A stretch of DNA of 60,801 nucleotides from Alphaproteobacteria bacterium UBA3773 (GTDB taxonomy: Bacteria; Pseudomonadota; Alphaproteobacteria; RF32; CAG-239). Position numbers and translations under genes: made by a program. The stretch spans positions 1 through 60,801 of the forward strand of contig DFFP01000034.1 of NCBI GenBank assembly GCA_002372275.1, written 5' to 3'. Positions 26,323 through 34,405 of this stretch are shown piece by piece (position 1 is the stretch's first letter; each line of letters starts with the position of its first letter). Under the pieces are notes generated by a model. The model ran no database searches. It saw only the letters and a program-made list of their open reading frames with translations, and had not been told where the DNA came from.

Positions 26323-26556
26323 TTAATAATCGAATTCTTTTCCACTGCTACCGGTTCTTTGGGAACCGCCGCTTTTGGAACCACCGCTTTTTCCCGGATT
26401 AGTCAATTTTTCAAATAATCTGCGTTGAGGTATGGTAAAATTACGGACAGTTTCGGTATTTTTATTTTGATCCGTATTTGATTCGTTTTTATTTGATTCA
26501 TTTGTATGTATTTTTTCTCTGAGATTATCTAAACGATCTTTTGTATTTTTTTCCAT
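26323..26556 (-). CDS. small disordered hypothetical protein
   Basis: A 77-residue protein rich in Asn, Lys, Ser and Gly. The first half is highly polar and charged; the middle (RNFTIPQRRLFEKLT) could be a short helix; the C-terminus has GSKSGGSQRTGSSG repeats of Ser-Gly. AAGGAT lies about ten bases upstream. No family is recognised and most of it looks unstructured, so it may be a small regulatory or phage-like protein, or a spurious frame. Confidence 0.5.
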   Translation of the reverse strand: MEKNTKDRLDNLREKIHTNESNKNESNTDQNKNTETVRNFTIPQRRLFEKLTNPGKSGGSKSGGSQRTGSSGKEFDY

Positions 26557-26728
26557 TTTTTTAGTATCCTTATATTTAGTATGACATAAAATAGAGTATA
26601 TTTAAAATAGACAAAAGTCAAGTGTTAATGAAATATACTAGGCTCAAAGGAGTTCGACATTACTTCGTAATGCTCGCTCGATCTCGCTGGCGCTCGATTC
26701 CGAACCTGCGGTTCAATTCCGATACAAG

Positions 26729-26787
26729 CATACCAATAAAAAACCTCCCGTAAAGGGAGGTTTTTTATTGGTGCGCTAGGCCGGAAT
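26729..26787. repeat. duplicate of tRNA-Leu 3' end plus its terminator (upstream copy)
   Basis: A 59-base segment nearly identical to 26917-26975. It contains the whole terminator hairpin (ACCTCCC/GGGAGGT with T runs) and the last 19 bases of tRNA-Leu including CCA, after which similarity stops. The rest of the tRNA is absent. The flanking sequence (26640-26728) has short palindromes (CATTACttcGTAATG, GAACCtgcGGTTC) but no gene. Confidence 0.8.
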
Positions 26788-26916
26788 GGCTAAAATTTTT
26801 TTCAAAAATTTTTTAACGCCGACCTTGCTCGCCAGCCTGAAGGCTGCCGGCATCTGATATCCGCCTGCTCGCTACGGTTCAAACCGGCACCCGTGCCGCT
26901 TCGATATACTGTTTAT
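26788..26916. other. 129-bp non-coding spacer between the two tRNA-Leu 3' copies
   Basis: No ORF is evident. It holds GCCAGCCTGAAGGCTGCCGGC, CGGCACccGTGCCG and an AAAATTTTTTT / AAAAATTTTTT palindrome. Together with the gap from 26557 to 26728 this makes about 400 bases without a gene. It could be the remnant of something inserted at the tRNA 3' end. Confidence 0.5.
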
Positions 26917-26975
26917 CATACCAATAAAAAACCTCCCGAGAAGGGAGGCTTTTTATTGGTGCGCTAGGCCGGAAT
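26917..26975. repeat. tRNA-Leu 3' end plus its terminator (genuine copy)
   Basis: The 59-base direct-repeat partner of 26729-26787. Here the tRNA sequence continues into a complete gene. It includes the active terminator of tRNA-Leu(UAA), CCTCCC/GGGAGG flanked by A and T runs (about 26926-26955). Confidence 0.8.
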
Positions 26976-27043
26976 CGAACCGGCACGGGATTGCTCCCAA
27001 CAGATTTTAAGTCTGCAGCGTCTACCTGTTCCGCCACAAGCGC
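26957..27043 (-). tRNA. tRNA-Leu (anticodon TAA)
   Basis: An 87-nucleotide class II tRNA with acceptor GCGCTTG/CTAGCGC (one mismatch at the sixth pair), D-arm GCGGAACAGGTAGACGC, anticodon loop CTTAAAA (TAA), a long variable arm (TGGGAGCAATCCCG), T-arm GCCGGTTCGATTCCGGC and encoded CCA. Confidence 0.96.
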
Positions 27044-27191
27044 ATAAACTTTTTCCTTATTATCACATTATTTTATAAATGCAAGATAAAACTTGTATTT
27101 TTTTTAAAAATGTGATTTTTTAAACGTGTTGGTGCAATATGACAGAAACAGCGTTTCGGTATTGCGTTTTATAAATATAAGGAAAATATCA

Positions 27192-27902
27192 ATGAATAAT
27201 ACAGATTTATCAATGCACAAATACATCTTTCCGAACATCAATCAAGACGGATGGAAATTTGTGAGCATTTTTGCCGTTTTAACAGCAATCCTTGGCCTGA
27301 TCTGGGGACCGCTCGGATTTATAGGCCTTATTTTAACCGTTTGGTGCTATTACTTTTTCAGAGATCCTGAAAGAGTAACACCTGATATCAAAGGTGTGGT
27401 CGTTTCGCCCGCTGATGGAATCGTTCAGATGATTACGCGTGTAACAGGTCCCGAAGAACTCGGTTTGAATACCAAAACTTTTAATCGTGTCAGCATTTTT
27501 ATGAGCGTGTTTAATGTTCATGTTAATCGCGCCCCTGCTACAGGTCATATTATCGCCGAAAAATATGTGAAAGGCAAATTTATTAATGCCTCTCTTGACA
27601 AAGCCAGCAAAGACAATGAACGTCAACTTCTGGCAATGAAAACAGATACGGACAAAACAATCGCGTTTGTTCAAATTGCAGGGTTAGTTGCAAGACGAAT
27701 CATTTGTTTGGCCAAAACAGGCGACAGCTACCAAGCCGGACAGCGTTTCGGTTGGATCAGATTTGGCTCACGACTCGATGTTTATTTGCCGGCCGACGTG
27801 GAACCGCTTGTGTGTGTCGGACAGACCATGACCGCCGGTGAAACCATTTTAGCCAATCTTTTAAGCGCATCACAAGAACGTCCGCAGGGAGTGATTAGAT
27901 AA
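27192..27902 (+). CDS. psd: phosphatidylserine decarboxylase proenzyme, short type
   Basis: A 236-residue enzyme that makes phosphatidylethanolamine from phosphatidylserine. It has membrane segments near residues 25-60 and the PSD core: FRDPER, SPADG (about 79), FMSVFNVHVNRAP (about 106) and the self-cleavage site RFGSRLDVY (about 196), where cleavage between Gly and Ser creates the pyruvoyl group. This is the short archaetidylserine-decarboxylase-like type common in alphaproteobacteria. The start at 27192 follows AAGGA; an upstream in-frame ATG has no ribosome site. pssA begins one base after its stop. Confidence 0.95.
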   Translation: MNNTDLSMHKYIFPNINQDGWKFVSIFAVLTAILGLIWGPLGFIGLILTVWCYYFFRDPERVTPDIKGVVVSPADGIVQMITRVTGPEELGLNTKTFNRVSIFMSVFNVHVNRAPATGHIIAEKYVKGKFINASLDKASKDNERQLLAMKTDTDKTIAFVQIAGLVARRIICLAKTGDSYQAGQRFGWIRFGSRLDVYLPADVEPLVCVGQTMTAGETILANLLSASQERPQGVIR

Positions 27903-27903
27903 A

Positions 27904-28749
27904 ATGCAAAATTTGAACGATAAATTGAATAATAAAATTTTGCTCTCAAAGCAAAAAATTAGTGAAACAAAACAAAGATTAACCGAAATTCCGTTTCGAA
28001 AATTGGCACCGAATATGGTGACCATGATGGCTCTTTGTTCCGGCGTGACATCGATTCGTTACAGTGTGGCGGGCAGTTGGACAAATGCGGTTTTATGCAT
28101 TATGCTGGCTTGTCTTTTTGATGGCCTTGACGGGCGTGTGGCGCGCTTTTTGAAAGCTTCATCAAAATTTGGGGCAGAACTCGATTCGCTTTCTGATTTT
28201 GTGAGTTTCGGTGTGGCTCCCGCCATATTGGTTTATCAATGGGCACTCTTTGATTTGCCGAAATTCGGGTGGCTTTTGTGCCTCATTTTTTCGATGGGTA
28301 TGGCCATGCGTTTGGCAAGGTTTAATACAATGCTTGAAGATGAAGATGTGCCGGAATATTGGTCACATTATTTTGTGGGTGTTCCTGCACCGGCAGCTGC
28401 CGGACTGGCAATTACACCCGTGATTTTAAGCTTTGAATTTCCGGAAATTGAAGCATTTTTACGCTCACACGTCACATGCGGCGTTTTAATGTTTCTTGTG
28501 ACTCTTTTGATGGTCAGTCGCATTCCGACGTTGTCCTTGAAAAAAACAAAGGTTAAACGCTATATGTTGATGCCGTTGATGTTGTTTGTGGTGTTGTTTA
28601 TCAACTTTTTACTCACCCAACCATGGCTGACCCTCGGATTTGTCAGTTGTGTTTATATGCTGACAATTCCTTTAACGTGTGTACGGTTTTTGAAAGATAA
28701 AGCAACTTTTGAAAAAAAAGAACCGCGTGTTTTGAAAAAAACGGCTTAA
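27904..28749 (+). CDS. pssA: CDP-diacylglycerol--serine O-phosphatidyltransferase
   Basis: A 281-residue inner-membrane enzyme that makes phosphatidylserine. The CDP-alcohol phosphotransferase motif D-G-x2-A-R-x8-G-x3-D-x3-D is recognisable as FDGLDGRVARF followed by GAELDSLSD (about residues 73-98). About seven hydrophobic segments follow. With psd, which is one base upstream, it forms the two-step phosphatidylethanolamine pathway in one operon. Its stop overlaps the hdaA stop on the other strand by four bases. Confidence 0.96.
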   Translation: MQNLNDKLNNKILLSKQKISETKQRLTEIPFRKLAPNMVTMMALCSGVTSIRYSVAGSWTNAVLCIMLACLFDGLDGRVARFLKASSKFGAELDSLSDFVSFGVAPAILVYQWALFDLPKFGWLLCLIFSMGMAMRLARFNTMLEDEDVPEYWSHYFVGVPAPAAAGLAITPVILSFEFPEIEAFLRSHVTCGVLMFLVTLLMVSRIPTLSLKKTKVKRYMLMPLMLFVVLFINFLLTQPWLTLGFVSCVYMLTIPLTCVRFLKDKATFEKKEPRVLKKTA

Positions 28750-29468
28750 AAAAGTTCTTGTTGCACGTTTTGATTTAACAAGTGCATCGCTTCTTTAATA
28801 ATTGGCACAGAAACAGATCGTTTTTGTGCCAATGATATTTCGTCGATTTTCGAAACGAGTTTTGAGGCATAAGAAAATGAACGTTCCATGTTTTGAATAA
28901 TATAATTTAATGCCTCAGAAGAAATTGCAATTTGACGATCACTGAAAAGTTTGACAATTAAGGCTTCGAGCATTTCATCATCCGGTTCGGAAATCGCAAC
29001 GGCAGGAACTTGTTTGAGCCTTGAGCTTAAATCTTTTAACTTAAAATTCATACGCCCAAACGGAACTTGTGCCGTAAAAAGAATGTATCCCTTTTTACTT
29101 TGATAGAGGTTAAAAAGATGAAAGAGTGCTTCTTCGTTGACAGATGCCGTGACATCTTCAATAACAAGACAGGAATAATTTTTCGCGATATATTCAAGCT
29201 TTTTCATGTTTATGTCTTTGGCTTTGATAAAATAAGTTGAAATCGGGCGCTTTAATTTTAAATTGATGCAATCTGAAAAAATATGTGCCAGATGCGTTTT
29301 TCCGCACCCAGACGGCCCAAAAACAAGCAAAGCAAAAAAAGGCCAATCAGGCCATGAAGTGATGGCCTTAAAAGCTGTTTTATTGCATGAAGACGTGATA
29401 AAATCTTGCCAGTTGTATTGGTTTTTAAGGGGAAGTTGAAAAGGAATTTGAGAACTTTTTTGATTCAT
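28746..29468 (-). CDS. hdaA: DnaA-related regulatory ATPase HdaA
   Basis: A 240-residue DnaA-like AAA+ protein without the DNA-binding domain IV. Walker A (GPSGCGKTHLAH, about residue 51), Walker B (CLVIEDVT) and a sensor/arginine-finger region (LSSRLKQ) are present. The N-terminus starts with QIPFQLPL, a Gln-x-x-Phe-x-Leu pattern like the clamp-binding motif by which Hda proteins dock on DnaN. The protein promotes hydrolysis of DnaA-ATP after replication starts. It lies one base downstream of cckA, another cell-cycle gene. Confidence 0.9.
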   Translation of the reverse strand: MNQKSSQIPFQLPLKNQYNWQDFITSSCNKTAFKAITSWPDWPFFALLVFGPSGCGKTHLAHIFSDCINLKLKRPISTYFIKAKDINMKKLEYIAKNYSCLVIEDVTASVNEEALFHLFNLYQSKKGYILFTAQVPFGRMNFKLKDLSSRLKQVPAVAISEPDDEMLEALIVKLFSDRQIAISSEALNYIIQNMERSFSYASKLVSKIDEISLAQKRSVSVPIIKEAMHLLNQNVQQELF

Positions 29469-29469
29469 T

Positions 29470-32040
29470 TTAGCTGTTTAATACCTCAAAAACTTTTTCA
29501 TTTAAATCTGTTAAGCTATAGGGTTTAGAGAGAAAAACAAACCCCTCATTGCCGTTAAGCTCTTTGAAAGCCATTTCTTCGGAATAGCCGGAGGCAATAA
29601 TAATTTTAATGTTCGGTTGACGTTTTTTCATTTCAACGGCAAGTTCGGTGCCGGACATGCCGGGCATCATCATGTCGGTGACCATTAAGTCAAACGGACC
29701 TTCTTGCTCTAATGCATTTTCAGCCGAGCTGGCAGCTGTGACGTTAAAGCCTTTCTTTTGTAGCGCACGCACACCAAATGCGCGTACGGCATTTTCATCT
29801 TCAACAAATAAAATTTTGATATCAGATGTTGAAGAAATAGGGGTGCCGTGCTGGTCTGTTTTGTTGACATTTAATCCAAAAACGAGTTTTGGGGCTTCGC
29901 CTGAAAGCGAAGTTAAAACAGGAATCTGATTTTCCGGTTCAATCTTTTTGCTTGGTTGTGCCGCGTTTTCAGCTGTTAAAAAGCGCGGGAAATATATTTT
30001 AAATGTTGTACCGACCCCAACGGTGCTTTCGACTTTAATCAGGCCTTTAATTTGGCTGACAATACCATAAACGGTTGCAAGCCCCAGGCCTGTGCCTGAG
30101 CCGACAACATTTTGTTTGGTCGAGAAAAAAGGATCGAAAATACGCGATAAATTTTCTTTTTTGATTCCTGAGCCGGTATCTTTAACATTTAAGACGATGT
30201 AGTCGCCGGCTTTGGCAATACTGTCGCCAAATGAAACATCTTCTAAAAGCGTTTCAAGGTGTGTGGAAATTGTAAATGTTCCTTTGCCGTTCATAGCATC
30301 TTTGGCATTGACGGATAAATTCATAATCACTTGTGTCAAATGGACGGGATCAATGCGTATAAAACCTAAATTTTGACCGTGTGTAATTTCCAAGTTAATT
30401 TGTTCGCCCATAACTCTTTTCAAAAATTGGCTCAAATCGGAGAGTGTTTCTGAAATATCAAGGTATTTCGGGTGAGAGGTTTGTTGCTTGGAATAGAACA
30501 GAAGTTGTTTAACAAGGGCAGCAGCGCGTATGGCAGAACCGCGCACCTCACTTAAATCAGCAAATGAGGGATCGCCGATACGGTGTCGCTCTAAAAGCAA
30601 ATCACAATAACCGATCATGGTTGTCAGTAAATTATTAAAATCGTGTGCAATACCACCGGCAAATTGGCCTAATGCCTGCATTTTTTGAGCTTGAGAAAAG
30701 CGTTCTTCCAAATCTTTGCTTTTGGTTGTGTCTGTCATAAAAATGGTAATGCCGTCAAATACGGTTTTTGAGGTATAGGTTAAATAACGCGGTGCAATTT
30801 GCAATAAAACGGATTTTCCGGATTTTAAAGAGGTTTCAAGTTCGGTGACTACGTTTGGTCTTTCAGTTAATTTGTAGTCTGCATATATTTTTTCAATTTT
30901 CTTTAAATCGTTTGAATCAAAAAAATCACTGATATGAGAGCCTTCTAATTTTTGAGAAAACAATTCTTCGGCATGATGGTTGAAAGTTTTAATCAAACCA
31001 CCGTCTGAAATGCTTAAAATTCCGATCGGGGTATAATGCAACAGCATTTTATATTCGCTCATCATTTCATGGAAATTTTGAAGCAAATTTTTATCATTCG
31101 GGACGCGATTTAAGGTAAAACCTCTTGTTTTTAACATACCATCATCTTGAAATTTGTTTTGGGAGACAAATAATTCTATGTTTTCATCTCCATTTTTAAA
31201 AAACACCAAACCGGCGTGTTCCGGCATTTTACTGTCAAGCAAGGCACTGTCTTTGTCATAAATAAAATCGCTTAAATTATGTCCGATCAAATCCGTTTTT
31301 AAGCATTTGATGTGTTCGGCAAAAGTGTTGTTGATATATTCAAAACGCCCTTTGTCGTCTAAAACATAAAGCCCGAGAGGCATATTTTGAATAAAATAAT
31401 TGAGCTTTTGACGTTCGGATTCTAAAATACGCTCCATGTTTTGAGCAGCGGTCACATCCTTAAAAGTCCAGAAAAAATAAGTTTCTTTTTGGATTTTTTG
31501 AATAGAGAAATCGGATTGAAAAATATCATTTTTTTTGAGATATATCGGTTTAAGCGTCACCTCAAAAAAACGTTGTTTATCTTGAATTTTAAGTTCGATA
31601 ACGACATTTTCGGGCTGAAGAGTTTGAAGAGCACGTGTGAGGCGATCTAATGAAAGTTGGCTTATAGGGCTTTCCGAAATGTGGGATTTTAGAAACGATA
31701 AAATATTTTTTTGATTAAAAAACTCTGATGATTCTTTGTTTTCAATAATCGGCTTAAGGTCTGCATTATCAATCCGGCATATCAAATCTTTGCTTTCAAG
31801 AACAGCATTAGCAAAACCACCGTATGTTAAAACCCGCTCACTGTCGGAAATCATGACAATCGCCATGGAAATAACAACGGAAGTTAACACCCAAATCAAA
31901 CTCAAAAACAGAAGTGAAAATTTTGGAAAAATGAACAACAACAAAACACTCAATGCCAATGCAATAGTGGTGTACACAAAGCTGATGAGCATTTTTTCAA
32001 ATTGTCGATCGGGCCGATGTAATGATTGTTCTTTGAGCAT
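29470..32040 (-). CDS. cckA: hybrid histidine kinase CckA
   Basis: An 856-residue membrane sensor kinase/phosphatase at the top of the CckA-ChpT-CtrA phosphorelay of alphaproteobacteria. Two hydrophobic segments lie at about 18-38 and 45-65. PAS-like domains occupy roughly 205-450. The HisKA domain has the phospho-acceptor in GGIAHDFNNLL (about residue 461); the ATPase domain shows NLSVNAKDAMNG and DTGSGI, then GTGLGLATVYG. The C-terminal receiver has the phospho-acceptor Asp in VTDMMMPG (about 787) and ends in SKPYS. The CckA-specific context around the His box (IGYCDLLLERHRIGDPSF) supports the name. Confidence 0.95.
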   Translation of the reverse strand: MLKEQSLHRPDRQFEKMLISFVYTTIALALSVLLLFIFPKFSLLFLSLIWVLTSVVISMAIVMISDSERVLTYGGFANAVLESKDLICRIDNADLKPIIENKESSEFFNQKNILSFLKSHISESPISQLSLDRLTRALQTLQPENVVIELKIQDKQRFFEVTLKPIYLKKNDIFQSDFSIQKIQKETYFFWTFKDVTAAQNMERILESERQKLNYFIQNMPLGLYVLDDKGRFEYINNTFAEHIKCLKTDLIGHNLSDFIYDKDSALLDSKMPEHAGLVFFKNGDENIELFVSQNKFQDDGMLKTRGFTLNRVPNDKNLLQNFHEMMSEYKMLLHYTPIGILSISDGGLIKTFNHHAEELFSQKLEGSHISDFFDSNDLKKIEKIYADYKLTERPNVVTELETSLKSGKSVLLQIAPRYLTYTSKTVFDGITIFMTDTTKSKDLEERFSQAQKMQALGQFAGGIAHDFNNLLTTMIGYCDLLLERHRIGDPSFADLSEVRGSAIRAAALVKQLLFYSKQQTSHPKYLDISETLSDLSQFLKRVMGEQINLEITHGQNLGFIRIDPVHLTQVIMNLSVNAKDAMNGKGTFTISTHLETLLEDVSFGDSIAKAGDYIVLNVKDTGSGIKKENLSRIFDPFFSTKQNVVGSGTGLGLATVYGIVSQIKGLIKVESTVGVGTTFKIYFPRFLTAENAAQPSKKIEPENQIPVLTSLSGEAPKLVFGLNVNKTDQHGTPISSTSDIKILFVEDENAVRAFGVRALQKKGFNVTAASSAENALEQEGPFDLMVTDMMMPGMSGTELAVEMKKRQPNIKIIIASGYSEEMAFKELNGNEGFVFLSKPYSLTDLNEKVFEVLNS

Positions 32041-32044
32041 TGTT

Positions 32045-33664
32045 TTATGTTGTCAGATCAGGTTGTGTTTTTCCGGTGAATTCAGTGATTTTTGCAAGTT
32101 TGAAAGCAACTTGAAGTAAATTTTGCAGCTCATGTTCAGAATTTTTATCAAAATCATTTTGATCATATGATTCAATATATACACGAAGTGTTGCCCCGTT
32201 TGTTCCCGTTCCGGAGAGTCTGAAACAAATGCGTGCCCCACCGTCAAAATAGACAAGTAAGCCGTTTTTTGTTTCCAGTCCGTCAACAGGATCTTTATAG
32301 ACAAACGGATACGCTTCTTTGACGGTATAACCGTTGAAAGTTTGCCCGACAAATGAGGTAAGATTATTTTCTAAATCACGCATCATTTGATCGGCAACAG
32401 CTGTATCAATGCCGTCAAAATCATAGCGCAGGTAATATGTACGACCATATTTTTTCCAAAAGTCGCGTGTGATTTGTTCAACGGATTTGCCGGTTGCGGC
32501 AATAATATTGAGCCAAAACAGAACCGCCCAGATGCCGTCTTTTTCTCTGATGTGTGAAGAGCCCGTACCGAAGCTTTCTTCGCCGCAAAAAGTGATGCGA
32601 TTTGAATCCATTAAGTTGCAAAAGTTTTTCCAGCCTGTCGGAACTTCAAAATAGTTGATATGTAAATTTTCGGCAACCCTTTTGACGGCTGTGGAGGTGG
32701 CAGCTGATTTGGCAACACCGCTGATGCCGTTTTTGTATGCCGGAATAAAGTGATAATTGTCGGTCAGTATTGCTAAACTGTCCGAAGGGGAAACAAAAAA
32801 CTTCTTTCCTAAAATCATGTTTCGATCACCGTCTCCGTCGTTTGCAGCAGCAAAATCGGGGGCATGATCGGAATACATTAAATCAACCAAATGTTTGGCG
32901 TATTTTAAGTTTGGATCAGGATGAAGACCGCCGAAATCAGGCATCGGAACGGCTTGATGAACAGAACCTTTCGGGGCGCCTAAAACTTCTTCAAAAATTT
33001 GAATGGCATAAGGTCCCGTCACGGCATTCATAGCATCAAAAACAAATGTAAAGCCGCTTTGAAATAGTTTTTTAATGGCCTCAAAATCAAAAATTTCTTC
33101 CATCATGAAAAGATAGTCTTTGACGGGGTCAATCACTTCAATTTCCATATTTCCTAATTTTTGAGTGCCGATTTTTGAAAGGTCAATATCTTCAACATCT
33201 TCGATTTTATAAGATGTAATTTGTTTTGTTTGTTGATAAATGCGTTCTGAAATTGCAGATGAGCATTGACCGCCGGAATTTGTGGCATATTTAATGCCGA
33301 AATCGCCGTTTTCACCGCCCGGATTATGCGATGCCGAAAGTGTTAATCCGCCGTCTAAATGATATTTTAATAAAATATGAGATGAGGCCGGTGTGGAGAG
33401 CATTCCGTTTTGGCCGATGATGAGTTTTTTCATGCCGTTTGCAGCAGCCATTTTAATAATTGTTTGAATGGCAATATCGTTTAAATAACGTCCGTCACCA
33501 CCCAACACAAAAGACTGTCCTTCAACACCGCCGATAGCATTAAAAAGGCTTTGAATAAAATTTTCAATATAATTTTTTTGTTTGACGATTTGCACTTTCT
33601 GACGAATGCCGGCCGTTCCCATTTTTTGATTTTGAAAAGGTGTTGTTTCAACTGTTTTCGACAT
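32045..33664 (-). CDS. pgm: phosphoglucomutase
   Basis: A 539-residue alpha-D-phosphohexomutase that interconverts glucose 1-phosphate and glucose 6-phosphate, feeding UDP-glucose synthesis. The phosphoserine loop is SASHNPGGENGDFG (about residue 132), the metal loop NDGDGDRN (about 280), the sugar-binding loop CGEESFGTGSSH (about 358) and the C-terminal phosphate-binding loop RLSGTGTNGATLR. AGGAGA precedes the ATG. galE lies 8 kb away in this window and may use the same sugar-nucleotide route. Confidence 0.96.
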   Translation of the reverse strand: MSKTVETTPFQNQKMGTAGIRQKVQIVKQKNYIENFIQSLFNAIGGVEGQSFVLGGDGRYLNDIAIQTIIKMAAANGMKKLIIGQNGMLSTPASSHILLKYHLDGGLTLSASHNPGGENGDFGIKYATNSGGQCSSAISERIYQQTKQITSYKIEDVEDIDLSKIGTQKLGNMEIEVIDPVKDYLFMMEEIFDFEAIKKLFQSGFTFVFDAMNAVTGPYAIQIFEEVLGAPKGSVHQAVPMPDFGGLHPDPNLKYAKHLVDLMYSDHAPDFAAANDGDGDRNMILGKKFFVSPSDSLAILTDNYHFIPAYKNGISGVAKSAATSTAVKRVAENLHINYFEVPTGWKNFCNLMDSNRITFCGEESFGTGSSHIREKDGIWAVLFWLNIIAATGKSVEQITRDFWKKYGRTYYLRYDFDGIDTAVADQMMRDLENNLTSFVGQTFNGYTVKEAYPFVYKDPVDGLETKNGLLVYFDGGARICFRLSGTGTNGATLRVYIESYDQNDFDKNSEHELQNLLQVAFKLAKITEFTGKTQPDLTT

Positions 33665-33731
33665 GGTTTTCTCCTTTATGTTTTTTCGTTTGTATTGTGC
33701 GCCTAAATCAAATAAAAATCCAGTAAAAAAA

Positions 33732-34403
33732 TTATGTTTGCTTTAACAGGTATTCAAGAAGTTTTTTAAAATCTCTTCGAGCAAAAAAATCATTTGTTGA
33801 CATTTCGCCTGATAGAGGCGGAATATTTTTATCTAAAAATGTGACCCCGTTTTGAAGTGATTCTTTTAAATGGCTTGATTGTAAAGGATAAGGACAAACT
33901 TCAAAACCGCAAAATTTAATTTGATCGGCTAGTTTTTGATAAATTTTTTCATCAAACGGCTGATTAATGACCAAAATGGACCGAAAAGAATTATTGCCCT
34001 CTGAAGCGCGCTGTTTTTTTATTTCCCAAATTTTATTTAAAAATGGCTTGTGTGTTCCATTTAAATCGAGTGCTTCTTGAAGTGATACAATAACAATTAA
34101 TTTTTCAGCCTTGTTTAAGGCCTGAAATTTTGGTTCATCCGTGACAACAAAGTCGGATTGTTTGAGAATAAGGGGTAATTTTTCGTTTTTAAATTCAAAA
34201 TATTCCGGCACAGGTAGTACAATGTTTTTCTTTAAACCGAAATGGTAGCGCTTGGCAATATAGTTTTCAATAAGGTGTGTTTGAGGTGTACCGTCTAACA
34301 ATGCCACGTGATGACTGCCTTGTAAACAAGTTGCAATATGAGCGGCAAAAAGCGTTTTATCCGTTGTTTCTTTTAAGGATGCAACATAAATAAGTCGCCC
34401 CAT
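33732..34403 (-). CDS. ParA/MinD-like protein with degenerate P-loop
   Basis: A 223-residue soluble protein. The N-terminus (GRLIYVASLKETTDKTLFAAHIATCL) and the following ALLDGTPQTHLI align with the Walker A and switch regions of ParA/MinD ATPases, but where those have KGGVGKT this has KETTDKT, so all three P-loop glycines are lost while Lys-Thr remain. Later parts (SILVINQPFDEKIY; GFEVCPYPLQSS) match the family's base-specific strand and partner strand. It starts two bases downstream of the dacA-family stop. It is probably unable to bind ATP in the usual way; the role is unknown. Confidence 0.6.
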   Translation of the reverse strand: MGRLIYVASLKETTDKTLFAAHIATCLQGSHHVALLDGTPQTHLIENYIAKRYHFGLKKNIVLPVPEYFEFKNEKLPLILKQSDFVVTDEPKFQALNKAEKLIVIVSLQEALDLNGTHKPFLNKIWEIKKQRASEGNNSFRSILVINQPFDEKIYQKLADQIKFCGFEVCPYPLQSSHLKESLQNGVTFLDKNIPPLSGEMSTNDFFARRDFKKLLEYLLKQT

Positions 34404-34405
34404 AT

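Noticed and set aside
26640..26730. Further tRNA genes in the tRNA-Leu region
   Set aside because: Only 3' fragments are present; no cloverleaf can be made outside 26957-27043.
29648..29929. Plus-strand frame opposite the cckA receiver domain
   Set aside because: It is a shadow of a conserved coding region, without start signals.
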